Notes under the pieces: generated by a model
What the model saw: the letters and a program-made list of their open reading frames with translations, nothing else
What the model was told of the DNA's origin: nothing
Databases searched by the model: none
Part shown: one piece after another, positions 1-12,096 of the stretch
How the letters are laid out: every line of letters begins with the position of its first letter
Position numbering within the stretch: the first letter of the stretch is position 1
NCBI RefSeq assembly: GCF_963583255.1
Contig: NC_084805.1
Coordinates: forward strand, 1,690,560-1,754,559
DNA: 64,000 nt
DNA from: Pyrus communis
Lineage: Eukaryota > Streptophyta > Magnoliopsida > Rosales > Rosaceae
Direction: 5' to 3'
Position numbers and translations under genes: made by a program

Positions 1-105
1 TTCCTACGAAACCCGAAGCCAATGAGCTCCCAAAAGGCCTCGTGCTAGGTAGGGATGAGAATATACATTTAAGGATCACTCCCCTGGGCGATGTGGGATG
101 TCACA
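1..105 (-). mobile_element. Cassandra TRIM LTR, outer end, cut by window edge
   Basis: The sequence is the reverse complement of the first 105 bases of the Cassandra LTRs found complete at 9361-10006 and 49711-50354. It ends at 105 with the complement of the LTR start TGTGACATCC. The rest of the element lies outside the window, so it cannot be told whether it is complete or a solo LTR. Confidence 0.8.
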
Positions 106-301
106 GCTATTGTCTAGAAATTGAAAATTAATATGCATGTCTCCATGTTTTCTTCAAGCATAAATTTGGAAAGCTTTCCATTATTTGTAGAGCGTGTGCC
201 ATTCAGATAGTTATAGTAGAGGTTAAGTTTTTGCAAGGTAAATGAATTTGACAATTCTATCACTAACGGGTCTGTTAAGCTAAGTTATTGGTAGTGCAAT
301 T

Positions 302-779
302 CCATGAAGCGTTGTTGCATTACACCATTTTCAACAACTTTAACATCCTAATTCGGATTGAAGTTGGAGTTCCACGGCTTCCAGTATGATCTGGAATTCG
401 AGAAATGTATCGGAGTCTAGTGGCGAAGCCTAAGTCTGCAATGCAAAATATGTTTAAAGAACCTGAAGCGTTGCTGCATTACAACATCTTCAACAACTTT
501 AACATCCTAATTCGGATTGAAGTTGGAGTTCCACGGCTTCCAGTATGATCTGGAATTCGAGAAATGTATCGAAGTCTAGTGGCGAAGCCTAAGTCTGCAA
601 TGCAAAATATGTTTAAAGAACCTGAAGCGTTGTCGCATTACAGCATCTTCAACAACTTTAACATCCCAATTGGGATTGAAGTTGGAGTTCCACGGCTTCT
701 AGTATGATCTGGAATTCGAGAAATGTATCGGAGTCTAGTGGCAAAGCCTAAGTCTGCAATGCAAAATATGTTTAAAGAA
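302..779. repeat. 159-bp tandem repeat, three copies
   Basis: Three head-to-tail copies start at 302, 462 and 621, giving a period of 159-160 bp. Each contains the phrases GAAGCGTTG, AATTCGGATTGAAGTTGGAG and GAGAAATGTATCG. Copies differ at only a few positions, so amplification is recent. No reading frame is kept open through the array. It abuts the gag-only retroelement that begins at about 847. Confidence 0.85.
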
Positions 780-846
780 CCTGATCCTGAGAAAGCAATC
801 AGTTGTTCGATGTCAAGCTATGTCTCTTGAGCAACTTTGACTATAT

Positions 847-1314
847 TGTGGATGCAAATTTTCACCTCCTTCTTCTTGGACGAAAATGCACCTACAAAAC
901 AATTAACACCTTAGGTAAAGGCCAAGAGCCTTACTCGCCCATGATGAATTTTTTGGGGGGAGGGGGGGAGGGGCTTTGGCCGAAGAACTTTCGATGCCAA
1001 AGTTAGAATTTGAGGGAAAAGTGTTTAGAGAAATTTGGAGAATTTTGCAAAAGAGTTGGAATTGAGTTTTAAAGAAAGTGATGTAGTATTTATAGGGGTA
1101 TGGCTGGTCCCTTTGGGAGGATGAGGACTGGCCACTTAGATGGTTTTTTGGGTGTGATTCATAATTTGTTAGGTAATTAATAAATTAATTGGGCAATAAA
1201 TCAATTAATTAGCTAATTAATATAATTAGAAATGAATGATTTGGGGGTTACCTTGTGGAGAAGATTTGATGAGGATGGATGAAATAGGTTTTGAATAAAT
1301 ATCTATTTTGTGCA
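847..1314 (-). mobile_element. LTR (3' LTR) of gag-only Ty3/gypsy-like element
   Basis: This block is nearly identical, base by base, to 3116-3588 and lies in the same orientation. Read on the minus strand it begins TGCACAAAATAG and ends GCATCCACA, giving TG...CA ends. Exact limits are uncertain by a few bases and no target-site duplication was found. Confidence 0.7.
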
Positions 1315-3115
1315 CTTTTGAATAAATACCTATTTTGAACCTCTTGACATAGTCGCAAATTGTCTCCCAATGACATTTTACTATGTTGAAAAGATGATCG
1401 GATGTCTTTTTGATTGAGCGCTTAGATGAATACTCCTTAGTGAAAACTAAGGAAAGTTCGTTGAAACTCTGGATCGACTGTGGCGGTAAGGTGTGAAACC
1501 AATCTTGTGCCTCGCCTTGTAGAGTTGTGGCAAAAAAAATTCACATAAGCATGTTGTTGTTCATATAGAAGATGATAGTACTGTGGTAGTGCTTGAGATG
1601 TCGATCCGGATTTTCGTCTCCTTTATATGGAGTGAAGTGAGGCATTGTGAACCTGCGAGGTGGATGTATTTGCTCGATCTCATTCGTGAATGGTGACATA
1701 CTTATGTTGGTCATGTATCGTCGAAGCGCATTGTCGACAACCTCGTTGCGCTGGAAATTGCGTAATCGTTCAGTTAGAAGCCTGTTAACTTATTCTTAAA
1801 TTTGCCTCTGCTGGGGCAGTGGAACTTTCGGCTGCCCCCGGTCATGACCTATTGGTCTAGGTCTTTCTTCCCTATGATCAACTCGTCTATGCCGTGGTTG
1901 CGGTGCACGTGTCACGTTCCTGGCAAGCTAGCGGGCGGCTTGCAGGTTGCCGGTTGAACTTGAGTCGGATTAAGTGACTGCTTATCTCCATCTGTCGTGC
2001 TGCCTACTCCGATGTGAGGTGGAGAATGCTCATTGCGAGCCTAGTTATGAATAAACACTTCGCCTGGAAGGTTGTCCATGTTGATAATCGGATTGTGACC
2101 TCAACCGTGAATGTATGCTCGTCCGTGGGCTTGATCGAGAGTGCACGCTCCTCCGCGTGCTAAGACGAGAGTATACGTTATCTTGAGGACTTAGGCGGGA
2201 ACGTAAACTGCTAAAACGCTCGGATCGTGGCTGGTTGAGGGTTGTTCTACTTCGGGACACCTCGTCTGGGGCACGTTGCATCTCAGTACGTTGCAAGAGC
2301 TGATTCACCAAGGGTGTCTACTGTGCGAATGCGCTTGTCAATTATATGACTTGTTGAGACAAGTGTTGTTCTCCATTTGGGTTGGAAGAGCTTGGAAGGA
2401 ATGCATCTCCTTGAGCAGTGGAAGTGTGGTAGACTTCAGGGGTGAGATTTGAGTTGGGAAATGTCAAATCTGGGGAGAAATGTGGTGAAAATGCCTCTGG
2501 TTCAATCGTAGGCCTAGAAATTTGAAGCTGGGACGGTTAAACTAATCTTGGGCCGATTTGGGTTGCTTAGAATGCCAAGGGAGTAGGCTGGGTCATGAAA
2601 GTAGGCTGGGTTGCGAGAGCAAGCTAAGCCACGAGAATGGGCTGCTCGGCGTGTGGCACACGTGGGTGCGAGGCTAGGGCTCGGCTTGGCAACGTGTTGG
2701 ATTCATGTCGGGCTTGAGTAGCTCGGGCCATCTGGCCTTGGGCTTGGGCTCGTGTGGGCTTGAATGGCATGGTTTGGGCCATGGTTGTGGTGTTGTGGGC
2801 CTTGCCGAGGGTGGCTGCCTTGGTGGTTGCCACAGTGGTGCCTCGTAGGGGTGGTACTGCTCCACTCATCATTGTGTTGAGCCTCGTAGATCGCCACGGT
2901 CCTGATCCTTGAATGTTGGAATTTCCGTTCGTCGAGATTTCCGAATCTCTTAACATTTTACTTTTCTTTTACGTTTTATCGAAGAATTTTTAAAAATAAA
3001 AATTCCAAGAATAAGAACGTACAAAAAATCTACAAGTGAACAAGAAAACGAAAAATCTTGAATGCGAGAGTCTTCTACGAGCGTTTAATCAAGACTCTCA
3101 ATGAAAGCACCAATT
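1315..3115 (-). mobile_element. Internal region of non-autonomous Ty3/gypsy-like retroelement with degenerate gag
   Basis: Minus-strand translation around 1450-1540 gives the gag motif FFATTLQGEAQDWFHTLPP, typical of the retrotransposon gag domain. A 2045-2311 minus frame of 88 residues is rich in Arg/Ser repeats such as RRSVHSR, also usual in plant gypsy gag N-termini. The frames are broken, and no protease, reverse transcriptase or integrase is present in the 1.8 kb between the LTRs. A putative primer-binding site reading TTGGTGCTTTCATTGAGAG lies just inside the right LTR at about 3096-3114. It is probably a deleted derivative that would depend on enzymes from other elements. Confidence 0.7.
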
Positions 3116-3588
3116 TGTGGATGCAAATTTCCGCCTCCTTCTTCTTGGACAAAAATACACCTGCAAAACAATTAACACCTTAGGTCAAGGCCAAGAACAT
3201 CACGCGCCCACAATGAATTGCCCTGGGGGGGGGGGTGGGGAGGGCTTTGGCCAAAGAACCTCCAATGCCAAAGTGAGAATTTGAGGGAAAATTGTTTAGA
3301 GAAATTTGGAGAATTTTGCAAGATAGTTGGAATTGAGTTTCAGAGAAAATGAGGTAATATTTATAGGAGTATGGTCGGCCCCTTTGGGAGGATTGGAACC
3401 GGTCACTTAGATGGTTTTTTGGGTGTGATTCATAATTTGTTAGGTAATTAATAAATTAATTGGGTAATAATAAATCAATTAATTAGCTAATTAATATAAT
3501 TAGAAAAGAATGATTTGGGGGTTACCTTGTGGAGAAGATTTGATGAGGATGGATGAAATAGGTTTTGAATAAATACCTATTTTGTGCA
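3116..3588 (-). mobile_element. LTR (5' LTR) of gag-only Ty3/gypsy-like element
   Basis: This is the direct-repeat partner of 847-1314, sharing the TGTGGATGCAAATTT start and the TTTTGTGCA end as read on the plus strand. The shared G-rich run, the TTAATTAATT tract and the internal TATTTATAGG are preserved in both copies. Confidence 0.7.
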
Positions 3589-6159
3589 CTTTTGACTTGA
3601 TTGAGGGATGATTGCCCACTGCTTGCGCGTAAAAATCCCGGTGTGCCTCGAAGGTAATATTGTCCTTTTACACCCATAAGTACACGTGTTGCCTTCATAA
3701 TTTTCTTGATTATTTTTTACTCCACATATACCCTCGTCGATAATTAATTATTATGCAATGTGCATAGACACTACGACTAGTGATATTCATTTCAAGCTCT
3801 CTACCGTCTACAGTATCACTATGGTGATGGAGATTCGAAGTTTGAGTGCATGCAAAACCTAGATTATAGAATTGGGTTTATATGAAGGGCATCGACAAAG
3901 CCTTGAAAACAATGTACCATTATGGGTTAAGGCTTTCTCTTTTAAATTTTTTTATATTTTAAGGGGAGGGTTCGAAACTGTTAAGAGAGAGGATTTCGAA
4001 TCCAAAATGCATGGGTAGACACTCACCTTATCTATTAAAATATTGGACCATATGCAGGGTTATTATGGCTTGTATATATATATGTTAGAAAGCTTGTTTT
4101 AATTTTATGCTAAATTTAATAGTATTATAATTCACGTATAAGTATGAAGTCTAAGATTCAATTGTATACAAACTATGCCCAGCCCCAATATCATTGTATT
4201 AGGAAAAGCTTGTTTAACTCCATGACTCACTTGTGATTACTTCCTCTGTCACAACGTTTAAGTTGTTAAGAGCTAATAGGTTTACCTGGTGGGCAGCAAT
4301 ATTATTAATGCGAATAGTAATTTTACGTACATATTTTAGCGACGTGTATAGTATTTATGGGTATGAAATCGGTAAAAACGTTCGCATGAATAATATAGTT
4401 TTCTATGTAAGGGTCCTTTGCAGGTGAAAGATAAACTATGAATATGATTTTGCTAACAATTATCCTTCTTTTTATTTAGTAAATTATTAATCTAATAATA
4501 TTCGTCTTTACTTATAAATAAAATATCTTAAGTTTGAATATCGTAAATAGTAAGTTTGACACAAATTTATTAACTTTCCCTCTTTAGTGTAAATATATCT
4601 TAAGTGTAAAAAAATTACGGAATCCCATGTATTAAGGGTTCCACATCATTAGTTAGATAATTAGTTAAATAGTTGTTAGACTTTCTATTATAAAAATAAA
4701 GTATGTAATCATCATTCTTTTAAATCAATATACAAATCTCATTTCTCTCTCCAAACTGGCTCTCTAATTCTTCTCTCACATTTCTCTTCTATCTGTAAAA
4801 CTTCCATCTCCTGGTTTTTGTGATTGTTACTTCTTCAATGTAGTTAGCACCATGGACCATAATAATTAATTTAAAGGTTTACGACACGAAAACACTCCTC
4901 TCTCCTCCCCTCCTCCCTATCTACGTGTATTCCAATGGAATCCAACTCAACTTGATATGGATATGTCAGGGCCAATCCAACAAACACCACGCACCATCAC
5001 AGTAGTTCCATGTCGAAGCAAACGTATATCCCCACCCCGTACAGCAAACTCACACAGTACATAATTGGGGCAATAACAAAAAGAAAGTGTTATTTACACA
5101 TTCAATTTTACCTTTTACATAATCTTGTTAATTTTTTATCATTAATCTTTTTCGATTTATTCGATCCGATGATCGAAAATTAAGAATGATGTGTGAGAGT
5201 AAATATAATAGGCAGATAGCACTACCCTAAAAAGACGAAAAGACTTGGGTTGGCTTTCTTTTCGGCCAACATATATTGCATATATGCTATCTCAATCCAC
5301 CGTTACGTGTTCCACATGCAACACCAATTCAGTCAACCGATATTCAAATCGGGCACCACACGAACCACTAATACTACGATAATGCACCTAAAACGGAAGA
5401 AATTATTAGAGCGTAGTGCGCGACCCTTGCATGTAACTCTCAAAGAGGTTTTAGGAGAAATTTTTGTGTGCATCCCACCAGATTTTACCATGAGTGGATA
5501 ATATATATTACTACATCATACAATATGACAAGTGCATATGATAATGGTATTATGATCTAGAAATAACCAAGGACAGATCCATATACAGGCCGAACCGAAG
5601 TGGCTTTTGTCTAATTGATGAATTACCATACAAATAATTTTGTGCATGGAGTTATGAAGTCAAGTTAACACTCCAACACTCATTAAGACACCCAAGCAAC
5701 CAGCCTACACACCTAAAGCCTTTCCAGAATTGCTTATTCTCCCAAGGGGGATGCAAACATTATCCTTTTTTATTTAGCATTCATTGAATATAGTGAGTTA
5801 TCATATTCAAATTAATTCTAGACAGTAAATGAGGCTTAAAGGTTTCTACTAGTGACAGTGAATGTAAATGACTTTATTGGTGGAGAATAGTCCACATCGG
5901 ATACAAAACATATACATTTTAAATGTGAGAGGTTCACTGCTAGTATCACAACGGCCTTTTATAATATGTTATTAAGTTAAGAACAATATTGGTAATGTTG
6001 ATGGTGTGACCACCTAGACAACAGCTTTTAAAGCTATTTTAAAAATAAGTGGAGTTGAGTCTTTAATGAATATTTTTAATTCCTGTAACACGCTCATTAA
6101 TTTTTTTAAATGACATTATTTATCCTTTTACACACATTTTATTTATACTACAAACACTA

Positions 6160-6465
6160 TCCTCTTACACCACCATTGTCATTACCACCACCATTGTTGC
6201 CATCACCAACACACCACAATCACACCACCACTACCACCACAACCACAATTACCACTACCATCGTTGCCGCCACCACCACCACCATCACCATAATCCCAAC
6301 TGTCATCACTGCCACCACAATTGCCACCATCATTTGTTGTCGCCACCCCTACCACCATTGTTACCTATGTAGCCCAACCACTACACCCTTTTTATTGGCA
6401 ACACCACAACCACCATCACAACCACTGCCCTTGCTACCGTTGTCATCGTCATCGCCCAAACTATG
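6160..6465. repeat. Degenerate (ACC/CCA)n simple-sequence tract
   Basis: About 300 bp of imperfect ACC, CCA and CAT triplets. It keeps a plus frame open at 6110-6466 that encodes little but Thr, Pro and Ile, so the frame is a by-product of the repeat and not a gene. Confidence 0.8.
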
Positions 6466-6904
6466 ATGTCCATTTTCGTCATTATATACAATTATATTAC
6501 TTTTCCGTTAAAATTTACCAAACACTTTTAAACTGCTTTTCATACTCACAATACCTTTAAAAATACAGTTTGTCAAACACTTAATTGATTTATTTTGCAA
6601 CCGATTATTCTTAAAGTACAACAAAAGTAATTATTTTAAAAAGCATAGTAATCCCAAACTGACCCAAAATCTATTCATATATCAAACAACACATGATTTG
6701 AAATGTCAATTTTTGAAGGGAAAAAAAAAATCTTCATCTGATCCACCCATTCTTTGGAAACCATACTTTTCTGCAACCTAATATCCAAAGTTGTAGCTTG
6801 GCCATCGGGGAGATTTTGGCTTCAAGTAGACAAAACAATTGGGTGGTCCACTAACAAAATTGAAATAATATGCACATATTTTCAAAAGTTTATTTTGTAT
6901 GTTT

Positions 6905-7265
6905 AGCTTATGGCTGCCAATTGCTTGCACAACCCATTAATCGGACATGAAACGTTACGAAAACAACAAGCTCAGGTCAATCCATTAACGAGTTGAATCA
7001 ATATTGGACATTTTAACGAATCAGGTCGTTATCGGGTTACCCTTAAGTGTCTGATAAGATATCATTTGTTATTTTCTAGATGTTAGACATGACAATTTCT
7101 TATATGACTCGTTAACCTGACATGAAATGACACGACTTATTAACAAATCATATCATTATTGGGTCACCTGTTAAGAAAACGAGTTTGACAAAACACGACC
7201 CATTAAGATAATGGGTATGACACAAAAATAATACGAACACGACAAACACAATCCATTTACCAGAC
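6905..7265. repeat. Dispersed repeat rich in ACACGACCCATTA motifs
   Basis: Variants of GACATGAAA, ACGACCCATTA and GGGTCACC/GGGTTACC recur in both orientations. Such arrays are common debris in plant genomes, but I could not define ends or class. Confidence 0.4.
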
Positions 7266-9360
7266 ATTTAGCCGTACACAAAAGTCATTTTTAATTTATT
7301 GCTCCAATTAGAGGGCATAAAAAACCAATTAGTGATTTGAGTGGGAGTGTGTTGGATGCTGAAAAAGAAAGGGGGATAGGATAAGGAAACCCTAATTCGT
7401 TTTTTTTAGTGAATATAAAATCAAGATGGTGGTGGCATTCTTATGGAATGCACACTCCCTTCCTTTTTGTTATGTTACCTAATCCCCACTCTTTCTTTTC
7501 CACAGTCGGTGCTTTCTTTCTCAGCAATCCATTGTTGATCTATTTAGTAGGTTTATATTTATCAAAATTTAGTAGGTTTTGATGTAAAAGATATACGAAG
7601 GTCCAAACACTCGTACTTGGTATTTAAGCTGAAAACCGGCCCCAAGAGTTATAGCTAGCAACGTCATGAAGATAAATAGTACTAAATAATTGATTCAAAG
7701 AATTCCCACTTAAAAGGATTGATAGAGAACCTTGCATCTTGATGATTCCGATTACTTTGGCATCCGTATGGCAGCTCAAAGGAGATTCATGATCGATTAT
7801 CATATCAAATCTTTCAAACAGTTTACTTTGAGGACATTACACTTTAGTTCACATTCATTTGCTTCATACGCGTGTCCAAACATATTTAGTTACAGATTGG
7901 AGCTTCCTTTTTGTTGTTGGCACTGCAGCATCTATTTATGAGCTTACATATGCAAATCCTACCAAATATTTGATGTCTTCGGAATTTTAGGTCTGGCTAG
8001 CTATACTTCAAAACCAATCAGAGTCAATTACTACTTACTAGAAGGTATACGTAGTTGTGCTTATGCACGCCATGGACGTGCAAAGTTACACCAAAAGAAG
8101 CTACCTAACCAAAATAAATAAATAAATGTAGCACAACCGAAAGAAGTAGAAAAAGATACAAAGGGAAGGGAAAGCCTTGAATTATTGCTTCCGTTTTCAT
8201 ATTTGTTAAAAAAAGGTTACGCAGGATTTGTGTTGCCACTTTTTGTCTTTGTTTGATAGTGTCACGTTTTGCTTATGGACTTGTTTCCGGTGTAACTGCT
8301 TTGCAAGTCTTACGTTTCCTCTTAAATTTGATGTTCATAAAGTTGTTTGTTCTTTGTACTATTCTTCTTCCTCGTCACTAATCTCTCTCGGTATGCTGAT
8401 TACGTTCTACTGTTAGCTCTAATCACCAATTTTCCTTATTAAGCTCAGATATTAATTTGAAGCTTATTCGTACAATTGGGTCACAGGCAAGTTGGTCGAG
8501 ATCAAGCTTCAAGATCATGCATGCATGCATGTATAGTAATTAATCTTAATTTTATTTGCTTTCAATAGTATGCAATCATCCATGTTATAAGTCGATCTAA
8601 TTATTACAATTGTGCTTATCATCTTATTTTCTTTTTGGAGTATATATTGTATTAATAAGGGATACTTTGAATGCAGTTCCCAATCTTTAACATTCTTTGA
8701 TTAAAACATTAATAGTATTCAAAGTTTAATCAAAGTCTCTTGACTTTGTACACCTCATTATATTACTACTAATATTTATACTTTTATAGTTTTGACATTA
8801 ATTGTTTGATATTTTATGAGATTTATAATCCTATAAATTTAAAATCCCTCATTATAATACTATTAGAAACGGTTACAATAAAAAAATTCAAACATTTTGA
8901 TTTAATAAATGGATAAAAACTATGTAAAAATAAGAAATAATAAATGGCAAAAAAAATGTATCCATAGTGTTAAAAAAATTGGTACATTTTACAAAAAAAA
9001 TAGGTACACCACAAAATCATCAATATTGTTTCAACTTAATTGTACATTATCTTGTCATAAAACGGATGTGAAATCATATTCTCCAACATATATGTACTTT
9101 TCTCTTTTCATGCTACGAAGAATGGAGCATGCATTCATATAAATGTAGGGTGATAAACATCTACTAGCTAGGATGCGCACCATCAAAAGTTTAAGCATTA
9201 TACTGGATAACTTGTGTTATAGGACAAAGTATTTTACATCCCATCTGCTTTTAAATTATATTTTCTTTCTAAATTTTTTTGTTCCCCTTGGCTACAAAAT
9301 TTAAAAAAAGGACGTTATTTCAAATACTGAATTAATGGATATATGAATTTATTGTACCAA

Positions 9361-10006
9361 TGTGACATCCCACATCGTCCAGGGAAGTGATCCTTAAATG
9401 TATATTCCCATCTCTACCTAGCACGAGGCCTTTTGGGAGCTCATTGGCTTCGAGTTCCGTAGGAACTCCGAAGTCCGAAGTTAAGCGAGAAGGGGGCTAG
9501 AGCAATCCCATGATGGGTGACCCACTGGGAAGTTGCTCGTGAGTTCCCAAAAACAAAACCGTGAGGGAATGGTAAGCCCAAAGCGGATAATATCGTGCTA
9601 CGGTGGTGGAGCGAGCCCGGGAAGTGGTCCGCCCCGGGCCGGGATGTGACAATTTGGTATCAGAGCCTAACCCTGGCCGCGTGTGTGCCGACGAGGACGT
9701 CGGGCCCCTAAGGGGGGTGGATTGTGACATCCCACATCGCCCAGGGAAGTGATCCTTAAATGTATATTCCCATCTCTACCTAGCACGAGGCCTTTTGGGA
9801 GCTCATTGGCTTCGGGTTCTGTAGGAACTCCGAAGTTAAGCGAGAATGGGGCTAGAGCAATCCCATGATGGGTGACCCATTGGGAAGTTGCTCGTGAGTT
9901 TCCAAAAACAAAACCGTGAGGGAATGGTAAGCCCAAAACGGACAATATAGTGCTACGGTGGTGGAGCAGGCCCGGGAAGTGGTCCGCCCCGGACCGGGAT
10001 GTGACA
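9361..10006 (+). mobile_element. Complete Cassandra TRIM retrotransposon with 5S-like LTRs
   Basis: The left LTR is 9361-9651 and the right LTR 9723-10006. Both start TGTGACATCCCACATCG and end GGGATGTGACA. The 71-bp body begins with a primer-binding site (TTTGGTATCAGAGCC, complementary to initiator Met tRNA) and ends with a GGGGGGTGGA polypurine tract. The element is flanked by a perfect 5-bp duplication, ACCAA, at 9356-9360 and 10007-10011. Each LTR carries a 5S rRNA-like segment (see 9462-9543) with the pol III internal-control elements, the hallmark of Cassandra. There is no coding capacity. It sits about 350 bp upstream of the VTL TATA box. Confidence 0.93.
9462..9543 (+). repeat. 5S rRNA-like segment inside Cassandra LTR
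   Basis: The order AACTCCGAAG, AAGTTAAGCG, GATGGGTGACC and CTGGGAAGT matches the A box, intermediate element and C box region of plant 5S rRNA. In this left LTR the CCGAAGT motif is duplicated, unlike the right LTR at 9823-9900. It is not a functional 5S gene because the 5' third of 5S is absent. Confidence 0.8.
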
Positions 10007-10095
10007 ACCAAACTACGGTATGCAATGTAAGTCACCAGACCAATTAGTCAAATTCTTTGTTCATCTTCTTATTTTATTTATTCCTAAACCTGCAG

Positions 10096-10262
10096 ACTAT
10101 ATCAGTGTTTTCATAACATTCTATGTAAAATAAGTAAAGAATATGATAGTGGTATCTTATACATAATATATATATGTACACACACACACACTCGATATCA
10201 GCGTTTTCATAACATTCTATGTTAAATAAGCAAAGAATATGATAGCGTTATCTCATATAAAT
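10096..10262. repeat. Tandem duplication in the VTL promoter
   Basis: Two copies, about 10096-10164 and 10192-10260, share AGCGTTTTCATAACATTCT or close variants and the AAAGAATATGATAG phrase. The period is 96 bp and an (AC)n run lies between them. The duplication ends about 100 bp upstream of the TATA box. Confidence 0.75.
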
Positions 10263-10360
10263 TTTTTCTTTTTAAAAAGCAATGGCACTAGGTAAACACA
10301 CTTTGCTTTGTTCCATTTGGTGTACCCCGCCTTTGCCTCCATGATTGAACCTCTCCCTCC

Positions 10361-10368
10361 ATAAATAC
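10361..10368 (+). promoter_or_regulatory. Probable TATA box of the VTL gene
   Basis: The sequence ATAAATAC lies 126 bp upstream of the chosen ATG. A start site about 30 bp downstream would exclude the upstream in-frame ATG at 10376 from the mRNA, or place it at its very tip. Confidence 0.5.
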
Positions 10369-10486
10369 CCTTGTTGTGAGCGTGTGTCCTCCACACTTCT
10401 TCAATTTCTCTCTACTCTCTTCCTCAATCCACAGTACACACATAAACCCTAATTCCTCATTTTCCATTTTTCTCGTTACTTTTTCC

Positions 10487-11173
10487 ATGGCTCCAAACAG
10501 CCAGACTTCCCTAGCTGAAGGCAAGTGTGCCATCATAATCACCCCAAACGACCTCGAGCACCAAACAACCCTAGACAAAACGGAGTTTGACTACTCCAAA
10601 CGCTCCCAATGGCTCCGCGCTGCGGTTCTAGGCGCCAACGACGGATTAATCTCAACTGCGTCATTGATGATGGGAGTCGGAGCTGTGAGACAAGACATTA
10701 AGGCCATGATACTAACCGGGTTTGCCGGACTAGTAGCCGGAGCATGTAGCATGGCCATTGGAGAGTTTGTCTCCGTGTACTCCCAGCTGGACATAGAGGT
10801 GGCTCAAATGAAAAGAGACAATCAGAACAAGAAAAATAACCAAGAAGTTCACGTGGCAGAAGATGATGGTGGAGATGGAGATGATAAGGAGAGCCTGCCC
10901 AACCCTTTACAAGCAGCAGCTGCATCAGCACTGGCGTTTTCAGTGGGAGCAATGGTTCCATTGCTAGCGGCGTCGTTTATAAGGGGGTACAAGGTGAGGT
11001 TGGGAGTTGTGGCCGCGGCTGTGAGCTTGGCTTTGGTGGTGTTTGGGTTGTTGGGAGCAAAGTTGGGGAAGGCACCAGTTATGAGATCAGTGATGAGGGT
11101 TCTGGTTGGAGGTTGGATGGCCATGGCGATTACCTTTGGGTTAACAAAGTTGATTGGCTCAAGTGGGCTGTGA
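10487..11173 (+). CDS. Vacuolar iron transporter homolog (VTL / nodulin-21-like)
   Basis: Intronless gene for 228 residues of the CCC1/VIT1 family. Family members move ferrous iron, and in some cases manganese, into the vacuole, and the short VTL type also acts in legume nodules. The conserved block SKRSQWLRAAVLGANDGLIS at about 37-56 opens the first membrane span. Further hydrophobic spans lie near 71-97, 146-165, 172-191 and 204-224, giving five in all. GEFVSVYSQLD at 92-102 and LPNPLQAAAASALAF at 137-151 are family signatures. Between spans 2 and 3 there is only a short acidic linker (DDGGDGDD) where full VIT1 proteins have a longer metal-binding domain, which places it in the VTL group. 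The ATG at 10487 has a good context (CCATGG) and starts a family-like N-terminus; an in-frame ATG at 10376 would add 37 unlike residues. A telo-box AAACCCTAA lies in the leader at 10444. Confidence 0.93.
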   Translation: MAPNSQTSLAEGKCAIIITPNDLEHQTTLDKTEFDYSKRSQWLRAAVLGANDGLISTASLMMGVGAVRQDIKAMILTGFAGLVAGACSMAIGEFVSVYSQLDIEVAQMKRDNQNKKNNQEVHVAEDDGGDGDDKESLPNPLQAAAASALAFSVGAMVPLLAASFIRGYKVRLGVVAAAVSLALVVFGLLGAKLGKAPVMRSVMRVLVGGWMAMAITFGLTKLIGSSGL

Positions 11174-11218
11174 GACCCTTTGATCTAACGCCCATTAATA
11201 TTGTGTTGCAAGATTTTT

Positions 11219-11273
11219 CGTTTTTTTTTTTTTTTTTTTTTTTTCTGTTCTTATATTTTTTTTTTTTTTTTAC
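11219..11273. repeat. Poly(T) tract in the VTL 3' region
   Basis: Two long T runs interrupted by CTGTTCTTATA follow the VTL stop codon by about 45 bp. It is probably a 3' UTR or near-3' low-complexity tract. Confidence 0.8.
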
Positions 11274-11661
11274 TGTTGGGTTTTGTGTAATATGAAAGAT
11301 GACAAGATGTGCATAGGGAGTGAGTTAAGTTGCTAATTTTCTTGGTGTAACTTCTTAAAGTAATGAAATGCATATTAGTAGTATAAGAAGTAATTACTTA
11401 CACTTTACTTCTCATGCATCTGGCTATTTCGTACACCTTACTTCTTAAAGAAATGAAACGCATATTTTTAATGTATTTAATTTAAAGAAGATAAAAAGTA
11501 AAGATGTACATAAAGATGGTGTAAATAAATCACATCTGTATACATTATTAATATTAAAAAAAAGTATTAAGTATAAGTTAATTGATAGCATCTTAATTTG
11601 GCTCCATGTATGTGAGCGAAAATTTCAGTTTGAAACAATTCTATAACATTGAGAATATAAG

Positions 11662-12063
11662 GAGTAAATTGGAGGAATGATCCCTAAACTATGGTTGAAT
11701 TGTAGTTTTAGTTCCTAAACTAACAATCCATTAAATTTGATCCCTAAACTTGATAAAATGGGGAGCATTGTTCCTCTATCACAATTTTGTTAGATTTTCC
11801 CTTAGAGTGCCTGAGTGGCAGGTTTATGGGCCCTACACTTAAATAATTCAGTGCTACCTGGATTAGAAATATTAAAAAAAAAAAAAAAAATAGCAGGAAA
11901 GAAAAAATTAAAAAAAAAAAATTCTATAGACCCACCCGCACTTCACCAACTCTTGCAGTCCACCCCTTCACCTTTGAGTCTTTGACCAACTCCCCAGCCT
12001 ACCTTCCATCTTCATCTCCCAATCCCCTGTTGAATATTTTAAGAATATAATATAATGTAACAT

Positions 12064-12096
<33 letters not shown>

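Larger units (their letters stand above)
3589..9355. other. Gene-poor intergenic DNA
   Basis: No recognisable gene was found. Open frames at 5250-5501, 7732-7941, 8228-8416 and 8909-9142 are short, AT-rich and lack protein motifs. Around 4600-4860 there is an LTR-like stretch (TATAAAAATAAA followed by a CTCATTTCTCTC tract) whose ends I could not define. A CATGCATGCATGCATG run lies at about 8517-8532. Other named repeats in the interval are listed separately. Confidence 0.6.

Noticed and set aside
6110..6466. 118-aa Thr/Pro-rich ORF
   Set aside because: Produced by an ACC-type simple repeat.
9462..9900. 5S rRNA-like sequence, possible 5S genes
   Set aside because: Only the internal-control part of 5S is present and it lies inside Cassandra LTRs with matching ends and target duplications.
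9497..10035. Minus-strand ORFs of 77 and 122 aa
   Set aside because: They run through the Cassandra LTRs and recur in the other copies (49772-50377) without a domain; accidental frames in a TRIM.
10376..10486. N-terminal extension of the VTL protein
   Set aside because: The 37 extra residues do not resemble the family and the ATG lies within about 10 bp of the TATA box.
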